From Massilia endophytica (GTDB lineage Bacteria; Pseudomonadota; Gammaproteobacteria; Burkholderiales; Burkholderiaceae_D): a stretch of 64,000 nt of DNA. Shown here in pieces: positions 34,007 through 42,659 of this stretch. Made by a program: the position numbers and the translations under genes. Under the pieces are notes generated by a model. It saw nothing but the letters and a program-made list of their open reading frames with translations. It was not told the DNA's origin and ran no database searches. How positions within the stretch are numbered: position 1 is the stretch's first letter; each line of letters begins with the position of its first letter. Where the stretch lies: assembly GCF_021165955.1 (NCBI RefSeq), contig NZ_CP088952.1, positions 3,100,001 to 3,164,000 of the forward strand. Reading direction: 5' to 3'.

Positions 34007-36078
34007 TGGATAAAGAGTTTGATCTCGCTTCGCTGAAGCGGCGCTACTTGCTCGATATCGAGCTGTACGAGCGCACCTATGAGTCGTGGCATAAGCGCGG
34101 CAAGAAGGTCGTCAAGCGCTACCGCGATGAGCGAAACGATCTGGCAGAAGCAACAGGTACGACCGAGGCTCGCTACAACATTCTGTGGGCGAACGTTCAA
34201 ACGGTCGTCCCGGCCGTATTTGCACGCCTGCCTAAGCCGGAAGTGACGCGGCGCCATAAGGACAAGGACCCAGTAGCGCGTGTCGCGTCCATGATCCTTG
34301 AGCGCGCGCTGCAGTACGAGATTGAGCAGTACACCGACTACTCGTCGGCGGTCCTGAATAGCGTAGAGGATCGCGTACTACCTGGGCGAGGGATTGCATG
34401 GGTCCGCTATATCCCGGTGATGAAGTCCCTGGCGTTGCCGTCAGCACAGATCACCGAGGACGTGCCCGAGGTAGACAAGCAAGCGGAAGGCGCCCAGCCT
34501 GACACGGCAGAGGTTATCGACTACGAGTGCAGCCCGGTAGATTACGTCCACTGGGAGGACTTCGGCCATAACGTCGCCCGTACTTGGGAAGAGGTGTCCG
34601 TTGTCTGGCGCATCGTTCCGCTAGACCGCAAGGAGTTAATCAAGCGCTTTGGCGAAGAAAAGGGCAAGCAGATAGCCCTGGACATGAAATCGCCGCTGGA
34701 GGACGAGGCGCTTGCCACTCCCGAGGGCGAATCGCTGAAGAAGGCGCGGATCTACGAGGTCTGGGACAAGAAAGCCGGGCTGGTTGTCTGGCTATCGAAG
34801 TCGAGCGAAGAGGCGCTGGATGCGAAGCGCGACCCGCTGGGTCTGGAGGCCTTCTTCCCCTGCCCCAAGCCAATCTATTCGACGGTCACGACCAACAGCC
34901 TTATTCCGGTACCGGACTACTGCCTTTATCAGGACCAGGCCAAAGAGCTCGACCTGATCTGCGAGCGGATCGAGGGGCTGACCGAAGCTCTCAAAGTAGC
35001 GGGCGTCTACGACTCGTCGCAGGACGGAATCAAGCGTCTATTCACCGAAGGAGGCAATACCCAGCTGATCCCCGTAGATACCTGGGCCGCGTTCGCGGAA
35101 AAAGGTGGCATCAAGGGCGTGATGGACTTCGTGCCTCTGGATCAGATCGTCCAAGCGCTCAATGCCCTGTACATGGCGCGGGAGCAGGCAAAGGCGGTCA
35201 TCTATGAGGTGTCGGGTATCGCGGACGTCATCCGTGGGGCATCTGACCCCAACGAGACCGCTACAGCCACCCGCACCAAAGGGCAGTTCGCCTCCCTCCG
35301 TTTGAAGAAGATGCAGGGTGCAGTTGCGGAGTTTGCTACCGATCTACTGCGCATCAAGGCGCAAATCATCTGCAAGCACTACCAGCCAGAGACCATCGCC
35401 ATGATCTCGGGCGTGGAGCAGATGTCAGAGCAGGACAAGGCTCTTGTGGGCCCGGCTATCGAGCTTCTGCGCAATGAGCCGATGCGCGGCTTCCGCATCG
35501 ATATCTCGTCGGACTCCTTGCTTGAGGTGGACGAGCAGCAGGAGAAGCAGGACCGCATGGAGTTCATCACAGCGGTAGGTGGATTCGTCCAGCAGGCATT
35601 GAGTGCTCCGCCAGAGATTGCGCCATTGCTCGGCGAGGTCCTGCTTTTCGCTGTACGCGGCTTCAAGGCTGGCCGCAGCCTGGAGGGCGCCTTCGAAGAA
35701 GCTATCGAGAAGCTGCGCAAGAAAGCCGAACAGCCGCAAGGCCCCGACCCGGAACAGCAAAAGCTGCAAGCAGAACAAGCCCTGGCTCAGGCAAAGCTCC
35801 AAGGCGAGCAGCAGCTTGAACAAGCCCGCCAGCAAGCCGAAGAAGCCCGCCACCAGCGCGAAATGCAGATGGAACTGGCTTTGGCGGAGCAGAAAATGGC
35901 CATGGAAGAGCGGATGCGCACCATGGAAGCGGCGATGGATGAACGCTTTGAGCGCTGGAAGGCAGAGCTGGATGCTGCAACGAAGATCGAAGCAGCAAAC
36001 ATCGCGTCCAAGGCCAAGGTTGAGGACGAAGCCACCCAGGCAGCCACGAGCGAGATTGCCAGTGAGGTGCAGCAGTAA
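34006..36078 (+). CDS. Portal protein (P22 type)
   Basis: A 690-residue portal. The head-to-tail channel domain has YRDERNDLAEATGTTEARYN near the start, CLYQDQAKELDLICERIEGL (about 303-322), and IYEVSGIADVIRGASDPNET (about 402-421). The last about 130 residues are a Gln/Glu/Ala-rich coiled coil, like the P22 portal barrel. It is the packaging nucleator of the procapsid. Overlaps both neighbours by one base (TAATG). Confidence 0.92.
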   Translation: MDKEFDLASLKRRYLLDIELYERTYESWHKRGKKVVKRYRDERNDLAEATGTTEARYNILWANVQTVVPAVFARLPKPEVTRRHKDKDPVARVASMILERALQYEIEQYTDYSSAVLNSVEDRVLPGRGIAWVRYIPVMKSLALPSAQITEDVPEVDKQAEGAQPDTAEVIDYECSPVDYVHWEDFGHNVARTWEEVSVVWRIVPLDRKELIKRFGEEKGKQIALDMKSPLEDEALATPEGESLKKARIYEVWDKKAGLVVWLSKSSEEALDAKRDPLGLEAFFPCPKPIYSTVTTNSLIPVPDYCLYQDQAKELDLICERIEGLTEALKVAGVYDSSQDGIKRLFTEGGNTQLIPVDTWAAFAEKGGIKGVMDFVPLDQIVQALNALYMAREQAKAVIYEVSGIADVIRGASDPNETATATRTKGQFASLRLKKMQGAVAEFATDLLRIKAQIICKHYQPETIAMISGVEQMSEQDKALVGPAIELLRNEPMRGFRIDISSDSLLEVDEQQEKQDRMEFITAVGGFVQQALSAPPEIAPLLGEVLLFAVRGFKAGRSLEGAFEEAIEKLRKKAEQPQGPDPEQQKLQAEQALAQAKLQGEQQLEQARQQAEEARHQREMQMELALAEQKMAMEERMRTMEAAMDERFERWKAELDAATKIEAANIASKAKVEDEATQAATSEIASEVQQ

Positions 36079-36398
36079 TGCCGATCTACGCGACCAAATG
36101 CCCAGCCTGCGGCAAGAAAGAGGACGTATTCCTGCCCGTGTCCCGCTACAAGGAACTACCGGAGTGCTGCGGGAAGATGGTGGAGCGCGTTATCTGCGCA
36201 CCGTTCGTCGCTGCAGATATCCAGCCTTACAAGTCGATGATTACCGGCGAAATGATTACCAGCCGCAGCCAGCACCGCTCACACCTGAAGGCGCACGGAA
36301 TGGTAGAAGTGGGCAACGAAAAGCTGCCAGCGCCGAAGAAAGACATTCCCGAAGTCGGAGGGCTGCGGGAAGAGCTCTACGCCCGCATATCGGGCTGA
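36078..36398 (+). CDS. FmdB-like zinc-ribbon protein
   Basis: A 106-residue protein. The N-terminal FmdB-type zinc ribbon has CPACGKKEDVFLPVSRYKEL followed by CCGK. The C-terminus is a linker with QHRSHLKAHGMVEVGNE. Such genes are commonly found between portal and scaffold in podophages; the role is unproven. Confidence 0.7.
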   Translation: MPIYATKCPACGKKEDVFLPVSRYKELPECCGKMVERVICAPFVAADIQPYKSMITGEMITSRSQHRSHLKAHGMVEVGNEKLPAPKKDIPEVGGLREELYARISG

Positions 36399-36460
36399 CC
36401 ACACCACGCCGGGAGGTGTCACGGTCCCTTTGATGGATTGGCCCTTGTGCCATGCAGTAC

Positions 36461-36476
36461 CCCGCTGGGAAGCGGG
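36461..36476. repeat. Hairpin CCCGCT-GGGA-AGCGGG before scaffold gene
   Basis: A 6-bp stem closing a GGGA tetraloop. A near copy precedes the coat gene (37577-37590). Confidence 0.5.
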
Positions 36477-36518
36477 TCTTTCCCCACGCCCGAAGCATGG
36501 GCCTTTGATGGAGTTTTT

Positions 36519-37565
36519 ATGTCGGACGCTGAAATGAACGGCGCCACCGATGACGGCCTGCGCGATTCGCTGGCAGCCGCATTGAGTGGGGCAGAAGAAG
36601 CACAGACGGAAACCAGTGATCCAAGTGAGGCTGTGTCCACAGAGACAGCAGCCGAAACCGAAGCACGGTTGCGCGATGAGCGAGGACGATTTGCCAGCAA
36701 GGAGGCGGAGCAAGCCGCCCAGCAGGCGACCGACCAGCAAGCAGCCGAACCCGCCCCGCCTGTCCAGGCCAAGAAGGCCCCGCAGAGCTGGCGGCAAGAG
36801 GTCAAAGACCACTTCAACAACCTACCGCCCGAAGTGCAGGACGAAATCTTGCGCCGGGAGACAGATTTCAACAAGGGCATCCAGAAGTACGCCGAAGCCG
36901 CCAAGTTCGCGGAGTCGGTGAAGCCGGTCTTTGACCAGTGGATGCCATACATAAGCCAACTAGGAGCGACACCGGAACAGGCGTTCCAGGCGCTCATCCA
37001 GGCTGAGTACACGCTGCGCACCGGCTCCCCGGCGCAGAAGCAGGCGGCTTTCGCCAAGCTTGCACAGGATTACGGTCTTGCGATGCCAGAACAGGCAGAG
37101 CCGGGCCAGTTGGACCCCAATCTGCAACACGCACTGAGCCGTGTCCAGCAGTTGGAAGCGTATATCCAGAAAACGGAGTACGAGAAGCAGCAGGAAGCAG
37201 CAAGGCATCAAGAAGCCGAGATGGCCGAGCTCCAAAAGCAAGTTGAGCAGTTTGCGTCCGGTGCGGATGCCCCTCACTTCGACAGTGTGCGTGACGACAT
37301 GTCCCGTCTGCTGCAAGCGGGGTATGCCACCGATCTGAAAGACGCATACGAGAAGGCTTGCTGGGCGCGGCCAGATATTCGCGCATCGCTACTCCAAGCG
37401 GAGGAATCGAAGCGGATTCAGGAAAAAGCCGAGCTTGCAACGAAGGCAAAAGCGAAAGCCGTCAGCGTCACGGGGTCCCCGTCAGGCGCAGCCGTGCCGG
37501 TAACTGGCGTCAGCATTCGTGATGACCTCATGGCCGCGATGAGCGGTACTGCTGGTCGCATGTAA
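36519..37565 (+). CDS. Scaffolding protein
   Basis: A 348-residue acidic protein from ATG 36519 (GGAG six bases upstream); a longer frame from 36438 lacks a site. It is Ala/Glu/Gln-rich and helical, with a central QSWRQEVKDHFNNLPPEVQD segment typical of podophage scaffolds and a basic C-terminal helix (KAKAVSVTG...RDDLMAAMSG) that would bind coat. Position directly before the coat gene agrees. Confidence 0.8.
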   Translation: MSDAEMNGATDDGLRDSLAAALSGAEEAQTETSDPSEAVSTETAAETEARLRDERGRFASKEAEQAAQQATDQQAAEPAPPVQAKKAPQSWRQEVKDHFNNLPPEVQDEILRRETDFNKGIQKYAEAAKFAESVKPVFDQWMPYISQLGATPEQAFQALIQAEYTLRTGSPAQKQAAFAKLAQDYGLAMPEQAEPGQLDPNLQHALSRVQQLEAYIQKTEYEKQQEAARHQEAEMAELQKQVEQFASGADAPHFDSVRDDMSRLLQAGYATDLKDAYEKACWARPDIRASLLQAEESKRIQEKAELATKAKAKAVSVTGSPSGAAVPVTGVSIRDDLMAAMSGTAGRM

Positions 37566-37576
37566 CTCACTTAGCA

Positions 37577-37590
37577 CCGCTGGGAAGCGG
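37577..37590. repeat. Hairpin CCGCT-GGGA-AGCGG before coat gene
   Basis: Same stem and tetraloop as 36461-36476, 27 bases before the coat ATG. It is not followed by a T-run, so mRNA processing or stabilisation is likelier than termination. Confidence 0.5.
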
Positions 37591-37616
37591 CGCATTCCTA
37601 TTTACGGAGATATCAC

Positions 37617-38588
37617 ATGGCTTCGCCTAATCTTTCTGAAATCGTAACTACCACGCTCCGCAATCGGAGCGGCAAACTGGCTGACAACGTCACCAAGAAC
37701 AACGCTCTGCTGAACCGCCTGAATAAGCGCGGCAACGTGAAGCCTGTCGATGGTGGGCGCACTATCGTTCAAGAGCTGGAATACGCCGAGAACAGCACCT
37801 ACAAACGCTACTCCGGCTATGAAACCCTGAACATTCAGCCGTCCGACGTGTTCACCGCAGCAGAATTCGACTGGAAGCAGGCCGCTGTCGCGGTGTCGAT
37901 CTCTGGCCTGGAACAGCTTCAGAACTCCGGCAAAGAGAAGGTCATCGACCTGCTGGAGTCGCGCATCAAGAACGCCGAGCGCACCATGCAGAACAACCTG
38001 TCTGCTGACTGCTACTCGGACGGCACTGCAGACGGTGGCAAACAAATCGGCGGTCTGCAACTGCTGGTGGCCGACAGCCCTAGCACTGGCACCGTCGGCG
38101 GCATCAATCGCGCTACTTGGTCGTTCTTCCGCAATGTGTCGTATGACGCAACAACGGATGGCGGCGCCGCAGCTACGTCGGCGAACATTCAGAGCTACAT
38201 GAACCGCGTCTGGCTGCAACTGGTTCGTGGCACTGATCGCCCGGACCTGATCATCGCAGACAACAACTACTTCCGCTTGTACTGGGAGTCGCTGCAAGCC
38301 ATCCAGCGCATTACGTCGGACGACATGGCCCAGGCTGGCTTCAGCTCCCTGAAGTTTATGGACGCCGACGTGGTGTTCGACGGCGGCTACGGTGGTGCGG
38401 CTCCAAGCAACCACATGTACTTCCTCAACACGAACTACATCTACCTGCGCCCGCACAAGGACCGCAACATGGTTCCGCTTGACCCAGACCGCTTCAGTGT
38501 CAATCAGGATGCAATGGTGAAGCTGACCGCCTGGGCGGGCAACATGACCCTGTCGAACGCCTTCCTGCAGGGCGTGCTGAAGGACTAA
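37617..38588 (+). CDS. Major capsid protein
   Basis: A 323-residue coat protein of the BPP-1/BcepC6B-like podophage type. Features include MASPNLSEIVTTTLRNRSGK at the start, ELEYAENSTYKRYSGYETL, and HMYFLNTNYIYLRPHKDRNM near the end, an HK97-fold E-loop/A-domain arrangement. Strong GGAG upstream and position after scaffold fit high expression. Confidence 0.88.
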   Translation: MASPNLSEIVTTTLRNRSGKLADNVTKNNALLNRLNKRGNVKPVDGGRTIVQELEYAENSTYKRYSGYETLNIQPSDVFTAAEFDWKQAAVAVSISGLEQLQNSGKEKVIDLLESRIKNAERTMQNNLSADCYSDGTADGGKQIGGLQLLVADSPSTGTVGGINRATWSFFRNVSYDATTDGGAAATSANIQSYMNRVWLQLVRGTDRPDLIIADNNYFRLYWESLQAIQRITSDDMAQAGFSSLKFMDADVVFDGGYGGAAPSNHMYFLNTNYIYLRPHKDRNMVPLDPDRFSVNQDAMVKLTAWAGNMTLSNAFLQGVLKD

Positions 38589-38591
38589 TCG

Positions 38592-38608
38592 AGGGGGCTA
38601 CGGCCCCT
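38592..38608 (+). terminator. Weak hairpin after coat gene
   Basis: GGGGC-TACG-GCCCC followed by TTCACTCTTTT. It may be a weak terminator or a 3' stabiliser of the coat message. Confidence 0.4.
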
Positions 38609-38629
38609 TCACTCTTTTCGGAGAATCAT

Positions 38630-39115
38630 ATGTATATCTTTGGCATTGACCCTACCAAAACCAGCACGACGGCTGAATTCGATGTGGGCCAGATCGGCTT
38701 CAACACTAGCAGCGACGGCGCGAAGGGCTACATGTATGTTCAGGCGAACGGCGCCATCACTGGCGACGGCTACGTCTGCGACATTGATGTGAGCTCGTTT
38801 GACGCCGCCATGTCCACCACCACCACTACTGCGCCGGGCACCGGCCAGGGCAAGCCCGTAGGCATTGCACGAGTCGCATTCGCAGATAACGACTACGGCT
38901 GGGTGCAAATCTACGGTGTCGGTGTGGTCCGCGTGGCGGCGTCGTGCGCCGCGTACACCGCCCTGAACTCCACCGCTACTGCTGGCCAGATCGATGACGA
39001 TGCTACCGCAGGCGCGGAAGTCATTGAGGGCGTGATTCTGGATGCAGCAAACGGTGGTTCCGCTGGCACCGTGGCGGGCTTCATCAACTGGCCGCGCGTC
39101 GGTCGCACGCTGTAA
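38630..39115 (+). CDS. Capsid-associated (decoration-like) protein
   Basis: A 161-residue Ala/Gly/Thr-rich beta protein (FDVGQIGFNTSSDGAKGYMY, GWVQIYGVGVVRVAAS), resembling DUF2190-type or head-decoration proteins that follow the coat gene. Role inferred from position and composition. Confidence 0.6.
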   Translation: MYIFGIDPTKTSTTAEFDVGQIGFNTSSDGAKGYMYVQANGAITGDGYVCDIDVSSFDAAMSTTTTTAPGTGQGKPVGIARVAFADNDYGWVQIYGVGVVRVAASCAAYTALNSTATAGQIDDDATAGAEVIEGVILDAANGGSAGTVAGFINWPRVGRTL

Positions 39116-39161
39116 CGCTTGCCGATATAGGCATTTCGCGCAGCAACCCGCTGCGCTTTCC

Positions 39162-39187
39162 AAGGGGGGGCTTCGGCTCCCCCTTCT
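39162..39187 (+). terminator. Hairpin with TTCG loop after head genes
   Basis: AAGGGGGGGC / GCTCCCCCTT around a TTCG tetraloop, followed by CTTC. A likely partial terminator between head and head-completion genes. Confidence 0.6.
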
Positions 39188-39206
39188 TCATTAAACAGGA
39201 GTCCCA

Positions 39207-39797
39207 ATGTTTGCAGAAACGACCGTCCATGGCGGCCACGTAAAGCACGGTAGTGACGATTCGGCTTACGTCCGCTTTTACAAGCGCAACGAGAAGGGCG
39301 TAGCCAAGGATTTTGTTGAGATCATCTTCCCAGGCGATAACAAGACAGTAGTCAATCGCCAGGTCAAAGAGGATGACACACACCGCTGGCCGAAGCACTG
39401 GCAAGCGTACCTATCGGGTGAAGAGATCAAGGCATCCGGATTCCCTCTTGAGCAATGGCCAGAAGTGGCCGCAGATGAAGGCATGCTCCGTGACCTCACC
39501 CACAAGCATATTTACACCATTGAACAACTGGCAGCCGTTTCGGACCAGAACCTAGCGAACATCGGGCTTGGCGCACGCGCACTGGTGGCGAAAGCGCAGG
39601 CGTTCCTGGCCGTTCAGAAGGACTCTGGCGCAGTGGCCCGATACGCAGCGCAATTCGAGCAGGTTTCCGAGGAAAACGCCATGCTCAAACAGCAGTTGGC
39701 AGACCTTGCTGCACGTTTGCAAGCTGTCGAGGACGGCACGGAAGACCCCAAAGCAGAAGACAAGCCACGCCGTGGCCGTCCACCAAAGGCTGAGTAA
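39207..39797 (+). CDS. Phage structural/head protein
   Basis: A 196-residue protein. The N-terminal part (AYVRFYKRNEKGVAKDFVEI, FPGDNKTVVNRQVKEDD) is beta-rich, and the C-terminus a helix-hairpin (IYTIEQLAAVSDQNLANIGL) and coiled coil with a basic end (KPRRGRPPKAE). Conserved in BPP-1-like phages in this position, with unknown function. Confidence 0.6.
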   Translation: MFAETTVHGGHVKHGSDDSAYVRFYKRNEKGVAKDFVEIIFPGDNKTVVNRQVKEDDTHRWPKHWQAYLSGEEIKASGFPLEQWPEVAADEGMLRDLTHKHIYTIEQLAAVSDQNLANIGLGARALVAKAQAFLAVQKDSGAVARYAAQFEQVSEENAMLKQQLADLAARLQAVEDGTEDPKAEDKPRRGRPPKAE

Positions 39798-40702
39798 TGA
39801 CCCTCCTTGAACTCGCCCAGGCTGTTGCCGGTGAGCTTGGCTTGCCGAGTCCGAGCTCGGTCGCCACGAGCACCGATAAGCAAGCCGTCCAGATACTCGC
39901 CCTACTGAACAAGGTCGGGCAGGATCTCGTTACCGAGGCAGAGTGGCAACGCCTGGACAAGGAATATAGGTTCACCACGACGGTGCTAACCCTCACCGGA
40001 TCGATCACTAGTGGATCGGCCATCGTCACTGGACTGTCTTCGACCGCTTCTCTTGCGGCGGATACCTTCATGGCAACCGGTGATGGTATCGCTTCGGATT
40101 GCTACATTCAGTCGGTTGACTCGGGAACCCAGGTCACGCTTGATCAAGCGGCTACCGAGACTGGATCGGTATCGATCACCTTCACCAAGACAAAGTACGC
40201 CCTTCCCTCGGATTGGAACCGCCCAATCAATCGCACCGATTGGGATAAGACGAACCATTGGGAGCTGCTCGGCCCGAAGAGCGCGCAGGAATGGCAGTAC
40301 CTCAAGGGCGGCATCGTGGCCACTGGGCCGCGCATGCGTTACCGCATCCTGGGGAATACCCTACAAATCTGGCCTCCCGCCACCACGACATCGCGCCTTG
40401 GACTTGAGTACATGTCAAAGAGCTGGGTAGTGGCTGTTGACGGCACGACCTACAAGACATCGTTCACGGCAGACACCGATAGCGCGCTCTACCCGGATCG
40501 CCTGATGATTACCGGGGCCAAGTTCGAATTGTGGAACGCTAAGGGCCTCGATGTCACAACCTTACGTGCAGACTACGACGACCAGTTAGAGAAGGCGAAG
40601 GCACAAGACAAAGGCGCGCCAACGCTCAGCATGGGCAATCGCTCTACCCAAATGTTTATTAGCCCGGGGTCGATCCCGGATGCTGGTTACGGCCAACAGT
40701 AA
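39797..40702 (+). CDS. Head-tail adaptor (P22 gp4-like)
   Basis: A 301-residue protein. The helical N-terminus (LLELAQAVAGELGLPSPSSV), inserted beta region, and YALPSDWNRPINRTDWDKTN / LYPDRLMITGAKFELWNAKG match the podophage adaptor family that extends the portal channel. Overlaps neighbours by one base. Confidence 0.7.
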   Translation: MTLLELAQAVAGELGLPSPSSVATSTDKQAVQILALLNKVGQDLVTEAEWQRLDKEYRFTTTVLTLTGSITSGSAIVTGLSSTASLAADTFMATGDGIASDCYIQSVDSGTQVTLDQAATETGSVSITFTKTKYALPSDWNRPINRTDWDKTNHWELLGPKSAQEWQYLKGGIVATGPRMRYRILGNTLQIWPPATTTSRLGLEYMSKSWVVAVDGTTYKTSFTADTDSALYPDRLMITGAKFELWNAKGLDVTTLRADYDDQLEKAKAQDKGAPTLSMGNRSTQMFISPGSIPDAGYGQQ

Positions 40703-42237
40703 TGGTCTCTCGTCGCAAACCTCCGCGTGGACAAGTAAGCCAGTCCGCATCCCTTCCTGCGCCTGTAGGGGGATGGAATGCTCGTGACCCGCTGGCCAAT
40801 ATGGCACCAACCGATGCTGTCATTCTAGACAACTGGTTCCCGCGCACGGGCGATGTGCTCATGCGTCTTGGCTCCCAGGATTGGGCGACCGGCCTCCCAA
40901 ATCAGGTCAATACCCTTATGGCGTACGCGGGGCCGACTAGCAGCAAGCTGTTCGCAGTGTGTGGTCCACAGATCTTCGATGCGAGCTCGCAAGGCGTAGT
41001 CGGCGCAGCCGTGTACTCAACGCTGACCAGCGACAAGCTGAATTACATCAACTTCCGTACGGCTGGAGGGCAGTTTCTTTGGGCCGTGAATGGAGCTGAC
41101 CTAGCGCTTCTGTACGACGGCACGAGTTGGACGAATCCCGCAGTAACGGGAATCGGGTCTCTAACAACGGCGAACTTCAGCAACATCAATATTTGGAAGC
41201 AGCGAATATTCCTAGTGCAGAAGGACAGCATGTCCATCTGGTATCTCGGTATTAATTCGATCTCAGGCACAGCTTCGGAAATTCCTCTCGGCCCGCTCTT
41301 CAAGTTGGGCGGCAAGATCGTCGCTACGGCTACATGGACGCTTGACGGTGGCTACGGCATGGACGATCACTTGGTGATTGTCACGTCCAAGGGCGAGATA
41401 GCGGTGTATCGCGGTACGGACCCGGCATCGGCATCGGAGTTCGCACTGGTCGGCATTTATCAGTTGGGCGCCCCAGTGTCGGATAAATGCTTTGTGAAGG
41501 TCGGCGGCGATCTGGTCTTGATGACCCTCGACGGCTTCTTCCCGCTCTCTGCAGCCCTGGAATCCACACGCCTGGACACGCGCAGCGCGATCTCCGACAA
41601 GATCTCGGGCGCCGTGACACAGGCAACCAGCAGCTACCTCAATAACTTCGGCTGGCATCCGATTCTCTTCCCGAAAGAGAACATGCTGCTCTTTAACGTC
41701 CCTGTCAATCCTGGGATCGAGACCCACCAATACGTGATGAACACCCTCACGAATGCATGGTGCAGGTTCAAAGGATGGAATGCCAACTGCTTCGAGCTGT
41801 TCAACGATAACCTGTACTTCGGCGCGAATGGCAAAGTTTGCCGGGCCTGGCAGTACAACGACGACAGCACTGTAGCCATTACTTCAGAGGTAAAAACGGC
41901 CTTCAACTACTTCGGCGCGATGGGGCGCACAAAGCACTGGAAGATGGCGCGGCCAGTCTTCACCGCATCCGAAACCCCGATGCCGAGCTTCGGCTTGAAC
42001 GTGGACTTTGAGGACGCGGACGTAACTGCTTCTATCACGGTGTCAAATGCATCGGCGCTCTGGGACGTGGCGAAGTGGGACCAAGCAGTGTGGGGCGGTC
42101 CCACGATCTACCGTGACTGGCAGTCCATCCAGGGGCTTGGCTACTGCTGCGCTCTGCGCATGAAGATCGTTTCAGCTACCAATGAGGTCTCCTGGGCCGC
42201 TACTGACTGGTTATACGAGGTCGGGGGCGTCGTGTGA
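40702..42237 (+). CDS. Tail nozzle / stabilisation protein (P22 gp10-like)
   Basis: A 511-residue beta-propeller-like protein: VGGWNARDPLANMAPTDAVI near residue 20, repeated W/Y-rich blades, ending YEVGGVV. This is the typical nozzle protein of short-tailed phages, which plugs the portal-adaptor channel and carries the fibres. Identification rests on position, length and the N-terminal motif. Confidence 0.7.
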   Translation: MVSRRKPPRGQVSQSASLPAPVGGWNARDPLANMAPTDAVILDNWFPRTGDVLMRLGSQDWATGLPNQVNTLMAYAGPTSSKLFAVCGPQIFDASSQGVVGAAVYSTLTSDKLNYINFRTAGGQFLWAVNGADLALLYDGTSWTNPAVTGIGSLTTANFSNINIWKQRIFLVQKDSMSIWYLGINSISGTASEIPLGPLFKLGGKIVATATWTLDGGYGMDDHLVIVTSKGEIAVYRGTDPASASEFALVGIYQLGAPVSDKCFVKVGGDLVLMTLDGFFPLSAALESTRLDTRSAISDKISGAVTQATSSYLNNFGWHPILFPKENMLLFNVPVNPGIETHQYVMNTLTNAWCRFKGWNANCFELFNDNLYFGANGKVCRAWQYNDDSTVAITSEVKTAFNYFGAMGRTKHWKMARPVFTASETPMPSFGLNVDFEDADVTASITVSNASALWDVAKWDQAVWGGPTIYRDWQSIQGLGYCCALRMKIVSATNEVSWAATDWLYEVGGVV

Positions 42238-42659
42238 GGCGGATCATTGCCTACGAGCCAGAGCGCGTCGGCGCATTCGTTTCAACCATACTCGGCGGTG
42301 CGTGCTGGTCGTCCTATCAAGCTATTGGCCTAGAGGATGAAGGGCAGCTAATAGCGGGCGTCGTGTTCGACAACTACAACGGTGCTTCCGTGTGCATGCA
42401 CGTAGCGGCCCTCCCCGGCAAGCGCTGGCTAACGCGGGAATTCCTTTGGTACGCGTTCTATTACCCCTTCGAAGAACTGAAGGTCCGTCGAATTACGGGC
42501 CTGGTCGCAGAGGGCAATGCGGCCGCACGCAAGTTCGATGAACACCTCGGGTTCAGGTTGGAAACGCGCCTCAAGGACGCTGACCCGACCGGAGACCTAC
42601 TCGTCTACTGCATGACCAAAGCCGATTGCAGATTCTTGGAGCTTAAACATGGGAAGTAA
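42234..42659 (+). CDS. GNAT-family acetyltransferase within tail genes
   Basis: A 141-residue GNAT. The acetyl-CoA region is LKVRRITGLVAEGNAAARKF, followed by DEHLGFRLETRL. Start is GTG 42234, overlapping the nozzle stop (GTGA). GNATs in this place occur in other podophages of the group. The substrate is unknown; a virion or host protein are both possible. Confidence 0.8.
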   Translation: MRRIIAYEPERVGAFVSTILGGACWSSYQAIGLEDEGQLIAGVVFDNYNGASVCMHVAALPGKRWLTREFLWYAFYYPFEELKVRRITGLVAEGNAAARKFDEHLGFRLETRLKDADPTGDLLVYCMTKADCRFLELKHGK

